DNA of 64,000 bases from Sphingobacterium hungaricum (GTDB lineage Bacteria > Bacteroidota > Bacteroidia > Sphingobacteriales > Sphingobacteriaceae): assembly GCF_015210005.1 (NCBI RefSeq), contig NZ_MU158698.1:2619328-2683327 (forward strand), given 5' to 3'. Positions within the stretch are counted from its first letter, which is position 1. Every line of letters begins with the position of its first letter. The notes below the pieces were generated by a model that was given only the letters and a program-made list of their open reading frames with translations, made no database searches and was not told where the DNA came from. This document shows positions 27,471 to 38,416 of the stretch, piece by piece. The position numbers were made by a program, and so were the translations under genes.

Positions 27471-27749
27471 ATGACAATTGAAATCAAATGTATTAACAAA
27501 ACAGATAGGTATAGTGCCTATGAGAGAATTAAGTCTATTGGAGGAACGAACTCTAATGGAACTCGTTGGAAGCTTTCTCAGCAGGAGGCCATCGATGGTA
27601 TTGAAAATGGAAAATGGAGTTTTTATGTATCCAAAGGCGGACAGACCGTAAGGGTCATTGTTGCCAAAAATGGGAATAATAAATATATAAAAACAGAAAA
27701 TGACGGTGAGCAGCCTAACAATTTGTTGAGTTTACCTGAATGCCCATAA
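27471..27749 (+). CDS. DUF3892 protein
   Basis: This 92-residue protein fits DUF3892: ITKNDR-like start ([20 protein letters not shown]), then the typical [20 protein letters not shown] and [20 protein letters not shown]. The fold is a small alpha/beta domain of unknown function common in mobile and defence regions. It is the last intact gene before the mobC pseudogene. Confidence 0.75.
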   Translation: MTIEIKCINKTDRYSAYERIKSIGGTNSNGTRWKLSQQEAIDGIENGKWSFYVSKGGQTVRVIVAKNGNNKYIKTENDGEQPNNLLSLPECP

Positions 27750-27845
27750 TCCTGTTTTAAGGTTGTGGTGCAAATATTCAATGAATTAATAGATTGATTC
27801 TTTGTTGTTTACTACTGAATTTTGAAGGAAGGCTCAAATTATAAC

Positions 27846-29729
27846 TCGAGTCTATATTTTTCTACTTACACACTTTATGGGATACAGTCATATTGATACT
27901 TCATTTTTACTATTACTGCTATTATTTATTCAAACATTTTGACCTCACATGGCCTTTTACAGACCAGATATTAAGCAATATTGAGAGGGGGGGTATACAC
28001 GTCATTTCATAAATCTAAACTTATTGCATTGGGCTTTCTGATACTTTCCTTGTTGGGAGCAAAGGGTAAGAAAAGCGAAAAGATTAATTACAAAACAGCA
28101 CTCAGATATATAATTTCGGGACTGTTATTGTTCTTTTTGAGCTGGTTTATCCTGCTTGAAAAGAGTACACCCGTTGGTGCTTCCATAGGCTATATGTTTA
28201 CGGTTTCCGTAGGATTTATACTAATTTTTACAGGTGGTACACTGCTCAGCCGTATTATCAAAGATGCTCTGGTAGATGATATTTTCAATGCTGAAAGCGA
28301 AACATTTCCACAGGAAGAAAAGCTGATTGAAAACGAATACAGCATTAACCTCCCGGCTAAATACCGATATAAAGGAAAGGTCAGGAACTCGTGGATTAAT
28401 TTCATCGCGGTTTTTCGCAGTGTGATTGTGCAGGGAGGCCCCGGAGCAGGTAAAACAGCTTTTGTTATCCGCCATTTTATCAGTCAGGCATTGGGCAAAC
28501 CGGAGCCGTACACCATGTTGGTTTACGATTTCAAGTTTGCCGATCTGTCGCTTATCGCTTATAATCACTGGCTAAAGAATAAGCATAAATACAAGCATGA
28601 ATCAGTGTGCTATTTTATTAATTTTGATGACCTTTCAAGAAGCCATCGATGCAATCCGCTTGATCCAATTACTATGGAAGATATTACAGATGCTTCCGAA
28701 TCTGCAAGGACGATTCTGTATGGATTAAATCGTGAATGGCAAAAAAAGCAAGGGGATTTTTTCGTGGATTCTGCAATCAATTTTGTGACAGCGGTCATTT
28801 GGTATTTAAGAAAATACAATGACGGCTTATATTGTACATTGCCTCATGTTATCGAGTTTATTCAATTAGAGTACGATAAAATGTTCAGTTTGCTGAACCA
28901 GGAAGATGAAGTAATATCCTTGATTACAGTCTTTATTCAGGCGTATCAGAACGGCGCGGTGGAACAATTGGAAGGACAGATAGCATCTGCTAAAATAGCA
29001 TTGGCTCGGTTGTCATCTCCACAGCTTTACTATGTTCTTTCGGGTGATGATTTTAAGCTGGATATCAATAATCCTGAGCATCCGAAAGTCCTTTGTCTTG
29101 GCAACAATCCACAAAAGATTTTGACGTATGGAGCTGTATTATCGTTGTATGTTAACCGGCTGCTGAAGATCATAAACAAAAAGAACAAACTTAAATGTAT
29201 GTTGGTCTTCGACGAATACCCCACCCTGACAGCAGACGTAACAACTACAATTTCCACTGGCAGAAGTAATTTAATAAGTGTCCTTCTAGGAGTGCAATCA
29301 ATACAGCAATTGGTTAAGGAATACGGAAAAGAACAGGCTGATGTAATCACAACGATAGTAGGAAATGTCATATCCGGACAGGTTACAGGAGAAGGAGCAA
29401 AGCGGTTGAGTGAGCAGATTGGTAAGATTATGCAGGACCGGCAAAGCCTTTCTATAAACCGTACAGATACCTCCATTAGCAAATCAAAATAATTAGAATC
29501 TGCTATTCCGGCATCCAAAATTGCCAGTTTTTCATCAGGTGAATTTGCAGGAGTGCTTTCCGACACACCTCAACAACCAATGCCGTTAAAAGCATTTCCT
29601 TGTATGATCCAAAATGATTTTGATGCGGTCAACAGGGAAGAGGAAGCTTACGAACCGATACCTGTTATCCGTGAGGTTGATAACAGTTTAAGAAATCCTA
29701 ATGAGGAACTAGGAGATTCTTTTCAATGA
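27846..29729 (+). pseudogene. mobC: mobC/TraG-type coupling protein, 5'-decayed and interrupted
   Basis: The main frame (27981-29492) encodes a T4SS coupling-protein ATPase with Walker A GGPGAGKTAF and Walker B MLVFDEYPTL, clearly related to the intact copy at 45540-47576. Two lesions are visible. The N-terminal membrane part (ILILHFYYYCYYLFKHF, then FTDQILSNIERGG) lies in another frame and joins the main frame only by a shift in the run of seven G at 27985-27991. Near the 3' end CAA has become TAA (ISKSK-stop-LESAIPASK; the intact copy has STQLDYAIPASK), and the frame then continues to 29729. Confidence 0.8.
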
Positions 29730-30035
29730 AAAAAGATATATAAAAATCAGTATGCGGTGCAACAAGATCGACAACGAGATAAAAACAACATATAAGCCTG
29801 ATCCTGTTCGCATATTCGACTACCATAAGCAACTCAATCTATGAGGGTCGGCGCTCCCACTATGGACTTTTCTTTGTTTAGCCGACGCAAAGGTGCACCA
29901 AGAGAGGGTTGTAGCATGTAAAAACATCCTAAAATAACTTCTCCAATACCCTTCTGGAGATTTTGTTCGTATACATCGTCAACAAAGTGCTTTATCAGCT
30001 TTTGATAAAGCTACAGATGATCAAAATTATAAAAT
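29730..30035. other. Gap with no supported gene
   Basis: These 306 bases lie between the mobC relic and the 3' end of the integrase. I see only short frames with many stops. Relics of the sequence that follows mobC in conjugative elements may be present but cannot be supported. Confidence 0.4.
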
Positions 30036-31253
30036 CTATATCATCAATTTTCTTTTCAGTACAGCCATGTCTTCACCGATTTTTATGTCCAGCACTTTCG
30101 CATAATGCTGAGTTGTCTTTATGTTCATATGTCCGAGCATTTTTGATACACTTTCGATGGGAACCCCGTTTGCCAGAGTGACGGTGGTGGCAAAAGTATG
30201 GCGCGCAATGTGAGAAGTAAGCTTTTTATCTATATCGCAAAGCACTGCAATTTCCTTTAGATATTCGTTCATTTTCTGATTGCTAGGCACTGGCAATAAT
30301 GAATTTTTATTCACGCAGATTGGGTGATCGCTGTATCTTTCGATGATATCTGTTGCGGCAGGCAATAAAGGGATTGCGGTTCTTATTTTGGTCTTTTGCC
30401 TATAGGTAAAGATCCAGCGTTCTCCGTCAGGTCCTGTATTTATGTTTTCGGTTTTTAGCTGAAATACATCTATGTAAGCTAGTCCCGTATAGCAGCAGAA
30501 CAGAAACACATCCCTAATCTGTCTCAATCGTTCAGAAGCAAATTGTTTATCGGTGATTTTACACACTTCTTCTTTAGTCAGGTAATGGCGATTCACAGTT
30601 TTAGATTTACCCTTGTACCCTAAAAGTGGATTTCTATCTATCCAGCCGCTTGATAAACATATCTGGATTATTTTTCCTAGATTTTTGATGTTCTTGACTA
30701 CATAATTATTGCTGCAGCTTTTTTTCGATCTTAAATAGAAATCGAAATCGGTAATGAAGGATTGATCAATTTTTTTTACAGCAATGTCATTAAGGCTGTA
30801 CGTGAATTGCATAAAGCTCTTTAGATGGGATTCGAGCACTTTGTAGCGTTTCCATGTTCCCAGAGCAAATTCCTTTCCTACTAAACTTTTCATTTTATTA
30901 TTATGGTCTTTAACAGCTTCTAATAGTGTATGAGAGTCAAGAGATTTTCCAGCAAACCTATTTTTGATTGTCTCGGCAGTAATGTTTTCTTGCTCGCGGA
31001 TCAGCGATTCATATGCTTGATAAATGCTTATTTGCAGATGGTCTAGATGCGTGTTTAGCAGTCTGGACTCCTCATTGGTTCCTTTAGCTTTTCCTGCTTT
31101 AGAATTCCAACGTTCAGGGTTGCAGTTTCTGCCAGTTGCCAGTTCTGCTCGTTTTCCATTGACAGTAATTCTTACGTAAATGGGAACATTTCCACCACTG
31201 AATTTTTTTGGTTTTTTTAAATAGAATAGTAAGCTGAAATTCGTTTTCATCAT
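30036..31253 (-). CDS. Tyrosine recombinase / integrase
   Basis: The start is set at the double ATG at 31250-31253 (MMKTNFSLLFYLKKPKKFSG), the usual beginning of Bacteroidota phage/ICE integrases; an upstream extension is unlike the family. The N-terminal arm domain has IYVRITVNGKRAELATGR, then a SAM-like core-binding domain. The catalytic residues are in place: Arg in FLFCCYTGLAYIDVFQL's preceding helix, HIARHTFAT (HxxR), MLGHMNIKTTQHYAKV (His and nucleophile Tyr). The 405-residue protein appears complete and could integrate or excise an element. It faces the mobC relic and is preceded by two strong hairpins. Confidence 0.9.
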   Translation of the reverse strand: MMKTNFSLLFYLKKPKKFSGGNVPIYVRITVNGKRAELATGRNCNPERWNSKAGKAKGTNEESRLLNTHLDHLQISIYQAYESLIREQENITAETIKNRFAGKSLDSHTLLEAVKDHNNKMKSLVGKEFALGTWKRYKVLESHLKSFMQFTYSLNDIAVKKIDQSFITDFDFYLRSKKSCSNNYVVKNIKNLGKIIQICLSSGWIDRNPLLGYKGKSKTVNRHYLTKEEVCKITDKQFASERLRQIRDVFLFCCYTGLAYIDVFQLKTENINTGPDGERWIFTYRQKTKIRTAIPLLPAATDIIERYSDHPICVNKNSLLPVPSNQKMNEYLKEIAVLCDIDKKLTSHIARHTFATTVTLANGVPIESVSKMLGHMNIKTTQHYAKVLDIKIGEDMAVLKRKLMI

Positions 31254-31407
31254 GATCAACAGTATAGAATAAAACATAATCAAGTACTGTCCTTCAGTAC
31301 CGACTCTGCACGGCCACAAAATAATGCAGTGCAAATTAGCTTTGCTAGCTGACGTCGTCAAGATGTTCGTTCTTCAAACTAGCTGTCTAAAAGCTGGTTG
31401 AAGTCTG

Positions 31408-31446
31408 TTCGGTGAGTAGAGGTGGCTTGTAAAACTACTCACCGAA
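31408..31446. repeat. 12-bp perfect inverted repeat upstream of the integrase
   Basis: TTCGGTGAGTAG and CTACTCACCGAA are exact inverted copies separated by 15 bases. They lie about 155 bases upstream of the integrase start codon. This could be a recombinase or excisionase binding site, part of the attachment site, or a hairpin in a transcript. I cannot define the att core from this window alone. Confidence 0.5.
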
Positions 31447-31500
31447 TTGCTCACTTTTTATATGAGAATTCCTGTAAGTTTTTAGATGCCTCAAAAAGTA

Positions 31501-31533
31501 AAAACCCTGCTAATCGTGCGATTGCAGGGTTTT
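31501..31533. terminator. Strong bidirectional terminator-like hairpin
   Basis: AAAACCCTGC and GCAGGGTTTT form a 10-bp stem that extends inward through AATCG/CGATT to a two-base loop. A/T runs lie on both sides, so it can terminate transcription in both directions. It stands between the end of the Wadjet operon and the integrase. Confidence 0.65.
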
Positions 31534-31555
31534 AGTACATTTTAAATTGAATTTT

Positions 31556-31699
31556 TGTGAACTCATTGGTACAAAACTCGAACTCTTTATTGGAAGATTT
31601 AAGGCGATTGAGTCAATTGAAAGATAGTCCATGTCAACAAGACTTGGACGCGGCACACAGGATCGAACTTAAAGAAGAAAGTCTAAGAAAAAAAAGGTA
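31556..31699 (+). other. Possible 47-aa frame, probable remnant
   Basis: A plus-strand frame from a GTG at about 31556 to a TAA at about 31697 reads VNSLVQNSNSLLEDLRRLSQ, then ELKEESLRKKR. The composition is protein-like, but there is no ATG and no clear ribosome-binding site. It is convergent with jetD. The rest of the gap 31254-31859 holds only the two hairpins. Confidence 0.25.
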
Positions 31700-31859
31700 A
31701 TATTGTCAGGTTATTGGTAATGACAGCCCTTGAACCAAAATCTGGGGTCAATATCCCCGGAATATGCAATACCCTCAAGAAAATTGAAAAGATGATTTGA
31801 CACTATTTCAAATCCATAAATAATTCTCTTTGATATTTATTATAGTAAATTTTGTCGTT

Positions 31860-33002
31860 TTAAAGAATATTCTCTTTAACCCAATACAGCGGTATTTTTT
31901 CTTGTTCAAGCCTCCAATTATTTGTTTTTAAAATATCATAAAGTAACTGTTCCTCGTCTGTCAAATTGAGTTTCGTTGAAACACCTGTTGGAGTGCCTTT
32001 GTCATTTTCAAAGAATTCCTCAAAAGTTATTTTATCCATTAGCATACTTTTGGTATGTGGAAAATAAGATCTGAATTGGGATAGTATTTCAAAACCTTGG
32101 GCATCAATATCTCCCCAATAAAACAATTTGACATTGAAAAACCAATTTGCATTTTTAAGATTATAAACGCTATAACCGCTCCCAAATATGGCAATCGTTC
32201 TGTCCATTTTGGGTAGCGTTAAAGTGGTATAAAGTGTTGTTTTGTTTTCAACTACCAAAACTCTTTTAATTGGCAAATTCAATGTCTCAAATTGGCTTAT
32301 AGGAATTGCCAGATCATCAATTCCTAAAAAGTATTCTTGGCTTATTTGTTTGTCCAGTATTTTAAATCGGATAAGTGGTTCACTAAACTTAAGATGAAAC
32401 CTTTTTTCAAATTCTTTATACTCGCTGTTGACATGCTCTGGAAGCAGAATGTCAAGCAATTCCCGAATTACACTTTTATTTCTTTCGATAAATTTTGTGT
32501 GAATTTTTATTGGCAATTCTCTTATATACAAATTTGGTTTGGGATTTTGTTTAAAGTATTGACATACTTTCAAAATATTATCCCATTCCATTTGATTTGT
32601 AATTACTCGCAACGCATTTTTGATGATCCAGTCTTTTAATTCAGGAAATGCATTAGTAATTTTTTCAACATCTGACTTAAATAATTCTACTTCCTTCTCT
32701 TTGCCCAAAAACTTCAAAAAATCTTTTTCTGTATCAAAGTAAATGGAAATGGGTAAGTTTTGTGAGGCTAAAAATTTTGTTTTTACTAATTGAAATTCCA
32801 ATGTGTAGCCAGACCCTTTTCTCTCTTTTGATTGACTGACGATTTGCTGAATTTCTTTTTCAAATTCAGGTAATGATGATTTGGTGTATGATTTATCCCC
32901 ACGAATAACCAATTTTTCAAAAGGTTTCTGTTCTACTAATGATTGAAGAAAAGAAATGTACTTTTTATCGGTTTTGTTTCTTATTTCTTGTGCTGTAATC
33001 AT
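31860..33002 (-). CDS. jetD: Wadjet JetD, Toprim-type nuclease subunit
   Basis: This 380-residue protein is the last gene of the Wadjet set. The C-terminal half has Toprim landmarks: RVLVVENKTTL (first Glu), a glycine turn IAIFGSGYSVYNL, and LFYWGDIDAQGFEILSQF with the DxD metal-binding pair. The N-terminal half fits the DUF3322-type DNA-binding region. In characterised Wadjet systems JetABC extrudes DNA loops and JetD cuts closed circular plasmids. The start overlaps the end of jetC by four bases (ATGA), so translation is coupled. Confidence 0.88.
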   Translation of the reverse strand: MITAQEIRNKTDKKYISFLQSLVEQKPFEKLVIRGDKSYTKSSLPEFEKEIQQIVSQSKERKGSGYTLEFQLVKTKFLASQNLPISIYFDTEKDFLKFLGKEKEVELFKSDVEKITNAFPELKDWIIKNALRVITNQMEWDNILKVCQYFKQNPKPNLYIRELPIKIHTKFIERNKSVIRELLDILLPEHVNSEYKEFEKRFHLKFSEPLIRFKILDKQISQEYFLGIDDLAIPISQFETLNLPIKRVLVVENKTTLYTTLTLPKMDRTIAIFGSGYSVYNLKNANWFFNVKLFYWGDIDAQGFEILSQFRSYFPHTKSMLMDKITFEEFFENDKGTPTGVSTKLNLTDEEQLLYDILKTNNWRLEQEKIPLYWVKENIL

Positions 33003-36000
33003 TGATTCAAATAATTGGATTTTTCTTCTTTGAATTGTTCAATCGGCATATCATACAACCAGGAATGTCGCTCTTCTTTGCGTTCTACAAAATGAACGAA
33101 TGAAATATCATTTTCTACAATGTGAATGTTGTCGCTTGGTGTAACTACCAACAACTGCAAATGAAGCTGTTTGCAAAGCGTAATCAGGTATCTAGCCTTA
33201 TCTTCATCTTGTGCCTTGAACGCTTCATCAATGGCGATAAAGCGAAACGAATTACTTTGTAACCCTTCTTTTGTTAAGCCAAATTGATATGCAATGGCAG
33301 AACCTAAAATGGTGTAGGTAAGTTGTGCTTTTTCTCCACCTGAAAGCTGTCCCATTGCTTCATAGGTTTTGAATTTTTGATTGGTTTCTTTATAAAACTC
33401 TTCAGCCTTGTAACTAAACCAAGAGCGAACATCCATTACTTTTCTACGCCATTCTTCTTTATCCAATTTTTCAATAAAAGGCTGAATATTTTCATTAAAA
33501 TGATGCTTTCTTCCGTCAATTGTAGCATTCATCTGATGCACATTCGGAACGGCATTATCCAGAAGCCTCCTAAATTCTTTTACTTCATCACTGATTTTAT
33601 TAGGCGCAACAATTTGAATGTAGGTCTTAGGATTGCTTTTGAAGTCAATCTCTTTCAAGGATGTGTTCAGATGCTGAATATTGTCTTTTATAGAATCCGA
33701 CCAGTTTTGAAAAAACATTCTGAAATCACCCACTTTGTTGGTAATGGTTTCCTGTAAATAGTCGTTGAATTTCTTCTCAAATTTCGGAAGATTATCATTT
33801 TGAAGTTTTCCCAATCTTTCCTGGTATTCTCCTATAAAATCTAGATTAGTAGAATCGGGCAATGAATTGACATCCGAACGCCAATCTTTGAATTTGTTGG
33901 TAATGGTTTCGTTCGGTTGCTTGAAAGCATTGATTTTAATTCTTACTTCGCTTTCTTTTTGTTGCTTTAGATTTTTAAGTTCTGCTTCTTGTCTTGATAA
34001 TTCACTTTGAAAATTTGTTTGTGTCGATTTGATACTTGAATAATCTACATTAAGAATTTCACTATTGTTGTTTTCAAACTCAACAACATCTAAAATTCCA
34101 ATAATCTGAATTGCGTTTTTATTTTCAGACATTCCCTTTTCAATATCTTCAATATTCTTTTTCTTATTAAATATATCTTGTCCCTTATTGAAAATATCAA
34201 CTTCAGCAAGCTGTTTTAAGTCGATTTGCACCTTCTTCAATTGCTCTTGTAACTGCTTTACCCGGTCGTTTGTTTTTTCTAATCCTTCTTTTTGTTCTGT
34301 CTTTTCCTGAATTTCATTAGCATAAAACTGCCAGTTTATATCATCGTATTTATCAAACTTTGAAAACAAATTATGACATTCATCTCTGAAAATTCCTAAA
34401 TTTCTTATTTCGTTGTTTGTACTTGAAATTGCCTTTTTATTTTCGGACTGTTGATTTTGCAGACTATTTAATTCTTTCTTTAATACAGTTATTTTCTCTT
34501 TGTTATCCCACCCCAAAACATAGTTTTCTTTTCTAGAAATGTGCGGACGGTCGTCTTTTTCGTGTTTTCCTCTTTTGAATTTTATCAATCCGTTTTGGGT
34601 AATTGCCATTTCTGAATGACGTTCAAATTCCGAAATGTTATCTACACAGGTAAAACTAAATTGTGCTTCCAAATAGTTTTCAATCCAATCGGCATAAACT
34701 GTTTTGGGTTTTATATCAATCTTATTAAATAAGGATTTTTCTCCGATATTTTTATTTTGAAAATTTTTGAGATAATCTTGCTCTTCGAATTTATCATAAC
34801 GGATTCTGCCTTTCAGATTGTGGTTATTCACATATTGATTTACTTGTGAATAATATTTTGGAGGGACAATCAAACGCAAAGCAAAATTGTGCAATACTTT
34901 TTCGATGGAAGATTCCCAATTCTGTTCATCTTCTTTTACTTTAATCAATTCGCCAATAAAAGGAACTTCTTCTCTACTTGCTCCAATGTGCGCAATAATT
35001 TCATCTCGTATTTCTGCCTCGCGACCAGCGATGTTGTTTTTATTTTCCTGAAGTGTTCTAATTGTTTTTACTAACTCTTCCGTGTCCTGTTTTAGTTTGT
35101 CTTCTTCGTTTTTAAAGGCACGAAGATTTTCATTTTCTTCATCAATATCCTGTTGAGTACTTTGCTTTAGTTCTTTTGCTCTTTCCCGGTTTTCAATAAA
35201 AGCTTCTTCGCTTGGATTGGTGTTTAGCTTTATGTTTTGAGCAATTTTATTATAATCGTCAAGTTTTCTGCTTCTGTTATCTTTTAAGATTTGGAGGTTC
35301 TTAATTTCTTTTTCTAAATCTTTGATTTTACTTCCGACTTCATCTTTTTCAATAGCAATGGCAGTAGTTCTTTCTTCTTGTTTTAGGTCATCTTCTTTCG
35401 CTCGCAACCCGGCTAATTTATCCTCTAAAAGTTGTAACGTTTCTTTACATTTTTCCAATTCCTTTTCACCTAATTCAACGCCTTTATTAGCAAACCAATA
35501 CACAGCCGTTTCTTTTGATAATTCTAACTAATGTAAATCATTTTGAATTACATTTAATTTGTTTGCTATCTCGTTAATTGGTGTAAGTTGTTTGATTTGT
35601 TCTTTGGCTTTTTCAATATTGGTTTTAGCATCCATTAAAGTCAAAAAACTTTCTTTAAGTTGGATAAATTCAGCTTCTGCATCTTGTTCTTCCAGCATAT
35701 TTGTTCGGATAAATTCATCCAAATCTTCCAAAACTTTTACGCCCACAACCTGATTAAACAAGCTCAACGCTTTAACAGAACGCATCCCAAACAAATTGGA
35801 CATTCTTTCGGCATAAGCTGTTGGTCCTTCTATAAATTCAATCTTGTTTTTAGTTGCATTGGCATTGTACATTTTATCCAATCTTCTTTTCCACAAGCCT
35901 TTAGCATCAAAATCACGAAAATCTTTTTCTACTTCAAGCGGAACATGAGCAATTCCAAATTGCCGTCTCAATTCATTATTAGAAAACCAGCGAACCTGAA

Positions 36001-36397
36001 ACAGCGTAATTTGCTTTTGGTCGGTGTTTGAAAAGGAAGCAAGAATTACGGAATAGGTGTTTGTATCACGCAGTTTTTGTGTAGAGGTTGAACTTTTGCC
36101 TTCTTCCTGGATGTTTCCGTAATGCCCTAATACATACGTTTCTTCGGTTCGGTCGCCTTTCTTATCAACACCGGATGATTGATTGTAAAAACGGTCTTTT
36201 TTTGCAGGAACAATTAACGTCAACAACGCATCAATGTAGGTGCTTTTTCCTGAGGCATTTGCTCCGGTCAACAATGAATTATTTCCCTGCGGATTGATTC
36301 TGAAAACCTTTTCGTTAAAAGTTCCCCAATTGTAAACTTCCATGTATTGAAGTCTGAAACCTGCTTTGTGGGAACTGGTGCTAAACAGACTCAACAT
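32999..36397 (-). pseudogene. jetC: Wadjet JetC, SMC-like ATPase, interrupted by in-frame amber codon
   Basis: Without the stop the product would have about 1132 residues, the usual JetC size. The head is intact: Walker A GANASGKST (45-53) at the N-terminus, and at the C-terminus the signature MGQLSGGEKAQLTYTILG and Walker B FRFIAIDEAFKAQDEDKARY. Long coiled coils (E/K-rich) lie between. At 35528-35530 a TAG follows QNDLH, and the same frame continues LELSKETAVYWFANKGVELG. A single change (for example CAG to TAG) explains it. Options are a knocked-out gene, amber read-through, or a split protein with reinitiation at the GTG at 35503. It overlaps jetB by 17 bases. Confidence 0.82.
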
Positions 36398-36959
36398 ATT
36401 CTTTCAGTTTTGTTTGAAAATCCCGCAATATATCCAGCGTTATTTTTTCTTTGATAATTCGGTGTATCTGGTATTTTATTTCGTTTTCTTTTTCATTTAT
36501 TACTTTTAAATAACCTAAATCTACTGCACTTCGAATATATTTGTCTAAATCTTTCTGAAATCTCAATTTATTATAACCTTCTTGCAGAAAGAGTTCCAAC
36601 TCATCTTTAATTTCTGTATCTGTAATAAATTTCTCACTTGCCAATTGTGTTGGGTTGCTGTCAAAATCTTCTAAGCTTTGCCTTAAAACGACCAAAACTA
36701 TGGATGTTTCAAAACCAATTTGCCGTCTTGTTACCAAGCCAAGCGTTTTACCTTCGCTGTCTTCCAATTGTTTCACAAAAGCAAATCCTTCGTCTTTCTT
36801 TACGATAAGTTCTAAACCAATCTGGCTGATATAATCCTGAATTTCATTTTGATAAAGAATGATGTCATCCCAGACGTTTGAAGTGCGTTCAACTGTGGAT
36901 TTAAGCAATCTTACAATTGCTTTGCTATATGGGGTAATATACTGTTCTAAGCTACTCAT
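36381..36959 (-). CDS. jetB: Wadjet JetB (DUF4194), kite-like subunit
   Basis: This 192-residue protein fits JetB/DUF4194, the winged-helix 'kite' subunit equivalent to MukE/ScpB: SIVLVVLRQSLEDFDSNPTQ, then TDTEIKDELELFLQEGYNKL, then the second wing IRSAVDLGYLKVI. It sits between jetA and jetC with overlaps on both sides (4 and 17 bases), the standard Wadjet order. It would bridge the JetC heads and the JetA kleisin. The frame is intact. Confidence 0.88.
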   Translation of the reverse strand: MSSLEQYITPYSKAIVRLLKSTVERTSNVWDDIILYQNEIQDYISQIGLELIVKKDEGFAFVKQLEDSEGKTLGLVTRRQIGFETSIVLVVLRQSLEDFDSNPTQLASEKFITDTEIKDELELFLQEGYNKLRFQKDLDKYIRSAVDLGYLKVINEKENEIKYQIHRIIKEKITLDILRDFQTKLKEYVESV

Positions 36960-38416
36960 TTAGTCAAAATTATTTCAGGAATTTTTATGTGTTTTCCTCT
37001 TTCCACATCGAAGATTATGTTCTGTGTTTTTTCGGGATTGATAACGTGTTTAAACTCTTTTACAATTCCAATATATCCGAACAATTCGGGCAAACCTTTT
37101 TCGAGTCCGCCATAATTTTCAACCACGTCTAAAAGTGTTGTTTGCGATTTTTCTTTCAAAATATCTTTGATTCTTTTCCTTAGCAACTCTTTGTCAATGT
37201 TGGATTGTGAAAACAATTTTTCTAAATGATTGGAGGTCATAATGTTTTCGTCTGCTATTTTTGGTTTGTTGGTATAAGTAACTTCTTCATTTTGTTCGGT
37301 CGCTAATTTACGTTCAAACGGGATATTGATTTCAATTTCGGTTTCCAATTCAAACGAAATGTCGGGCTTCTTTTTTGTTTTGCTGATTTCTACCAATTGC
37401 TTTTTGATTTCCTGGATCAACTTTTTCGTGGCTTCCGATTTTGTGCTTTCGGTTTCACGAATGATACGACTTAGTTTTTCAGCCATTTTATCATTGGCTT
37501 TATAGACCTTTCTTCCCGAATTGTACAAATGATTTTTCATTCCTTTGAGAAACGAATCGTTGACAGGAATAGCCTTTTCTTCCAAAGTCAGATACAATTC
37601 TTTAGTCAGACTTTCCCATTTGTTTTGCAAATCAGGATTGAGAATAAATGACCAGAATGCGTAGAAACTTTTGCCTTGCTGGCTGTCTTTCAGTTCATCA
37701 AGAGCATCAAAAGTAAAAGACAGAATATCGCTTTTCGTTAAACTTCCTTCAGCGTGTTTTTGATAAATTCCTTTTGTTATTTCTTTAAAATTATCTTCTA
37801 CTTCCTTGAAATCGGATAATAGTTCTTTCGCTGACTGATTGAGTTGGTTGAAACGTGGAACGATTTCAAATTCTTCAAATACCTTTACATCTTCACCGAT
37901 TTTTATGCGTTGAATTTGTTGTTCAATTTCCAGTTTCTTTTCTTCCAGTAATTGAATACGCTTCTCGGCATCTTCATTGGTAAACTCCACCAACTCTTTC
38001 AACTGATTCAGAATATTGTTGAACTTGGATTCTGTACCAACAAATTCCTCCTTTTTCAAACTTACTAACCAGTCTATGGTTTTGCTTGAATGGACAGAAA
38101 GTTCATAGGATACTTCGCCTTGTTCATCAGGGTAATTTGTTAAGAAACCGCTGTTTGTCCATTTCTGAATGTATTTTTTAGCTTTTACTTCATACGTATC
38201 AAACACACTGATTTCGCTTTCTTCGTCATTCTCGATTTCGTGTCCTTCCAAAAAATCCGCTAATTGTGTATGCATATTTTCGAAAGAAATTGCACCTTGC
38301 TTGTTTGAAAAGGTGTTTACAAGAAATTCAATAACTATTGCTCTGTTTCGTAAACGCAACAGTTCAACACTCGGCGAAGTGTTTAGTGTGTTTAGGAGTT
38401 GAGAAATATCCGTCAT
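36956..38416 (-). CDS. jetA: Wadjet JetA (DUF3375), kleisin-like subunit
   Basis: This 486-residue protein fits JetA/DUF3375, the MukF-like kleisin. The N-terminal winged-helix part contains RLRNRAIVIEFLVNTFSNKQ, followed by the long helical linker with IKIGEDVKVFEEFEIVPRFN and the ILSFTFDALDELKDSQQGKS segment typical of DUF3375, and a small C-terminal domain that would bind a JetC head. The start overlaps the preceding nuclease gene by four bases. The order nuclease-jetA-jetB-jetC-jetD is continuous on one strand. Confidence 0.88.
   Translation of the reverse strand: MTDISQLLNTLNTSPSVELLRLRNRAIVIEFLVNTFSNKQGAISFENMHTQLADFLEGHEIENDEESEISVFDTYEVKAKKYIQKWTNSGFLTNYPDEQGEVSYELSVHSSKTIDWLVSLKKEEFVGTESKFNNILNQLKELVEFTNEDAEKRIQLLEEKKLEIEQQIQRIKIGEDVKVFEEFEIVPRFNQLNQSAKELLSDFKEVEDNFKEITKGIYQKHAEGSLTKSDILSFTFDALDELKDSQQGKSFYAFWSFILNPDLQNKWESLTKELYLTLEEKAIPVNDSFLKGMKNHLYNSGRKVYKANDKMAEKLSRIIRETESTKSEATKKLIQEIKKQLVEISKTKKKPDISFELETEIEINIPFERKLATEQNEEVTYTNKPKIADENIMTSNHLEKLFSQSNIDKELLRKRIKDILKEKSQTTLLDVVENYGGLEKGLPELFGYIGIVKEFKHVINPEKTQNIIFDVERGKHIKIPEIILTK

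Noticed and set aside
28195..28215. A TACGG-like palindrome (TACGGTTTCCGTA) inside the mobC relic
   Set aside because: The spacer is shorter, it lies in coding sequence and there is no promoter context, so I count it as chance.
31560..31600. Possible tRNA 3' end as attachment site near the integrase (tggtacaaaactcgaac)
   Set aside because: No cloverleaf or T-arm could be built around it.
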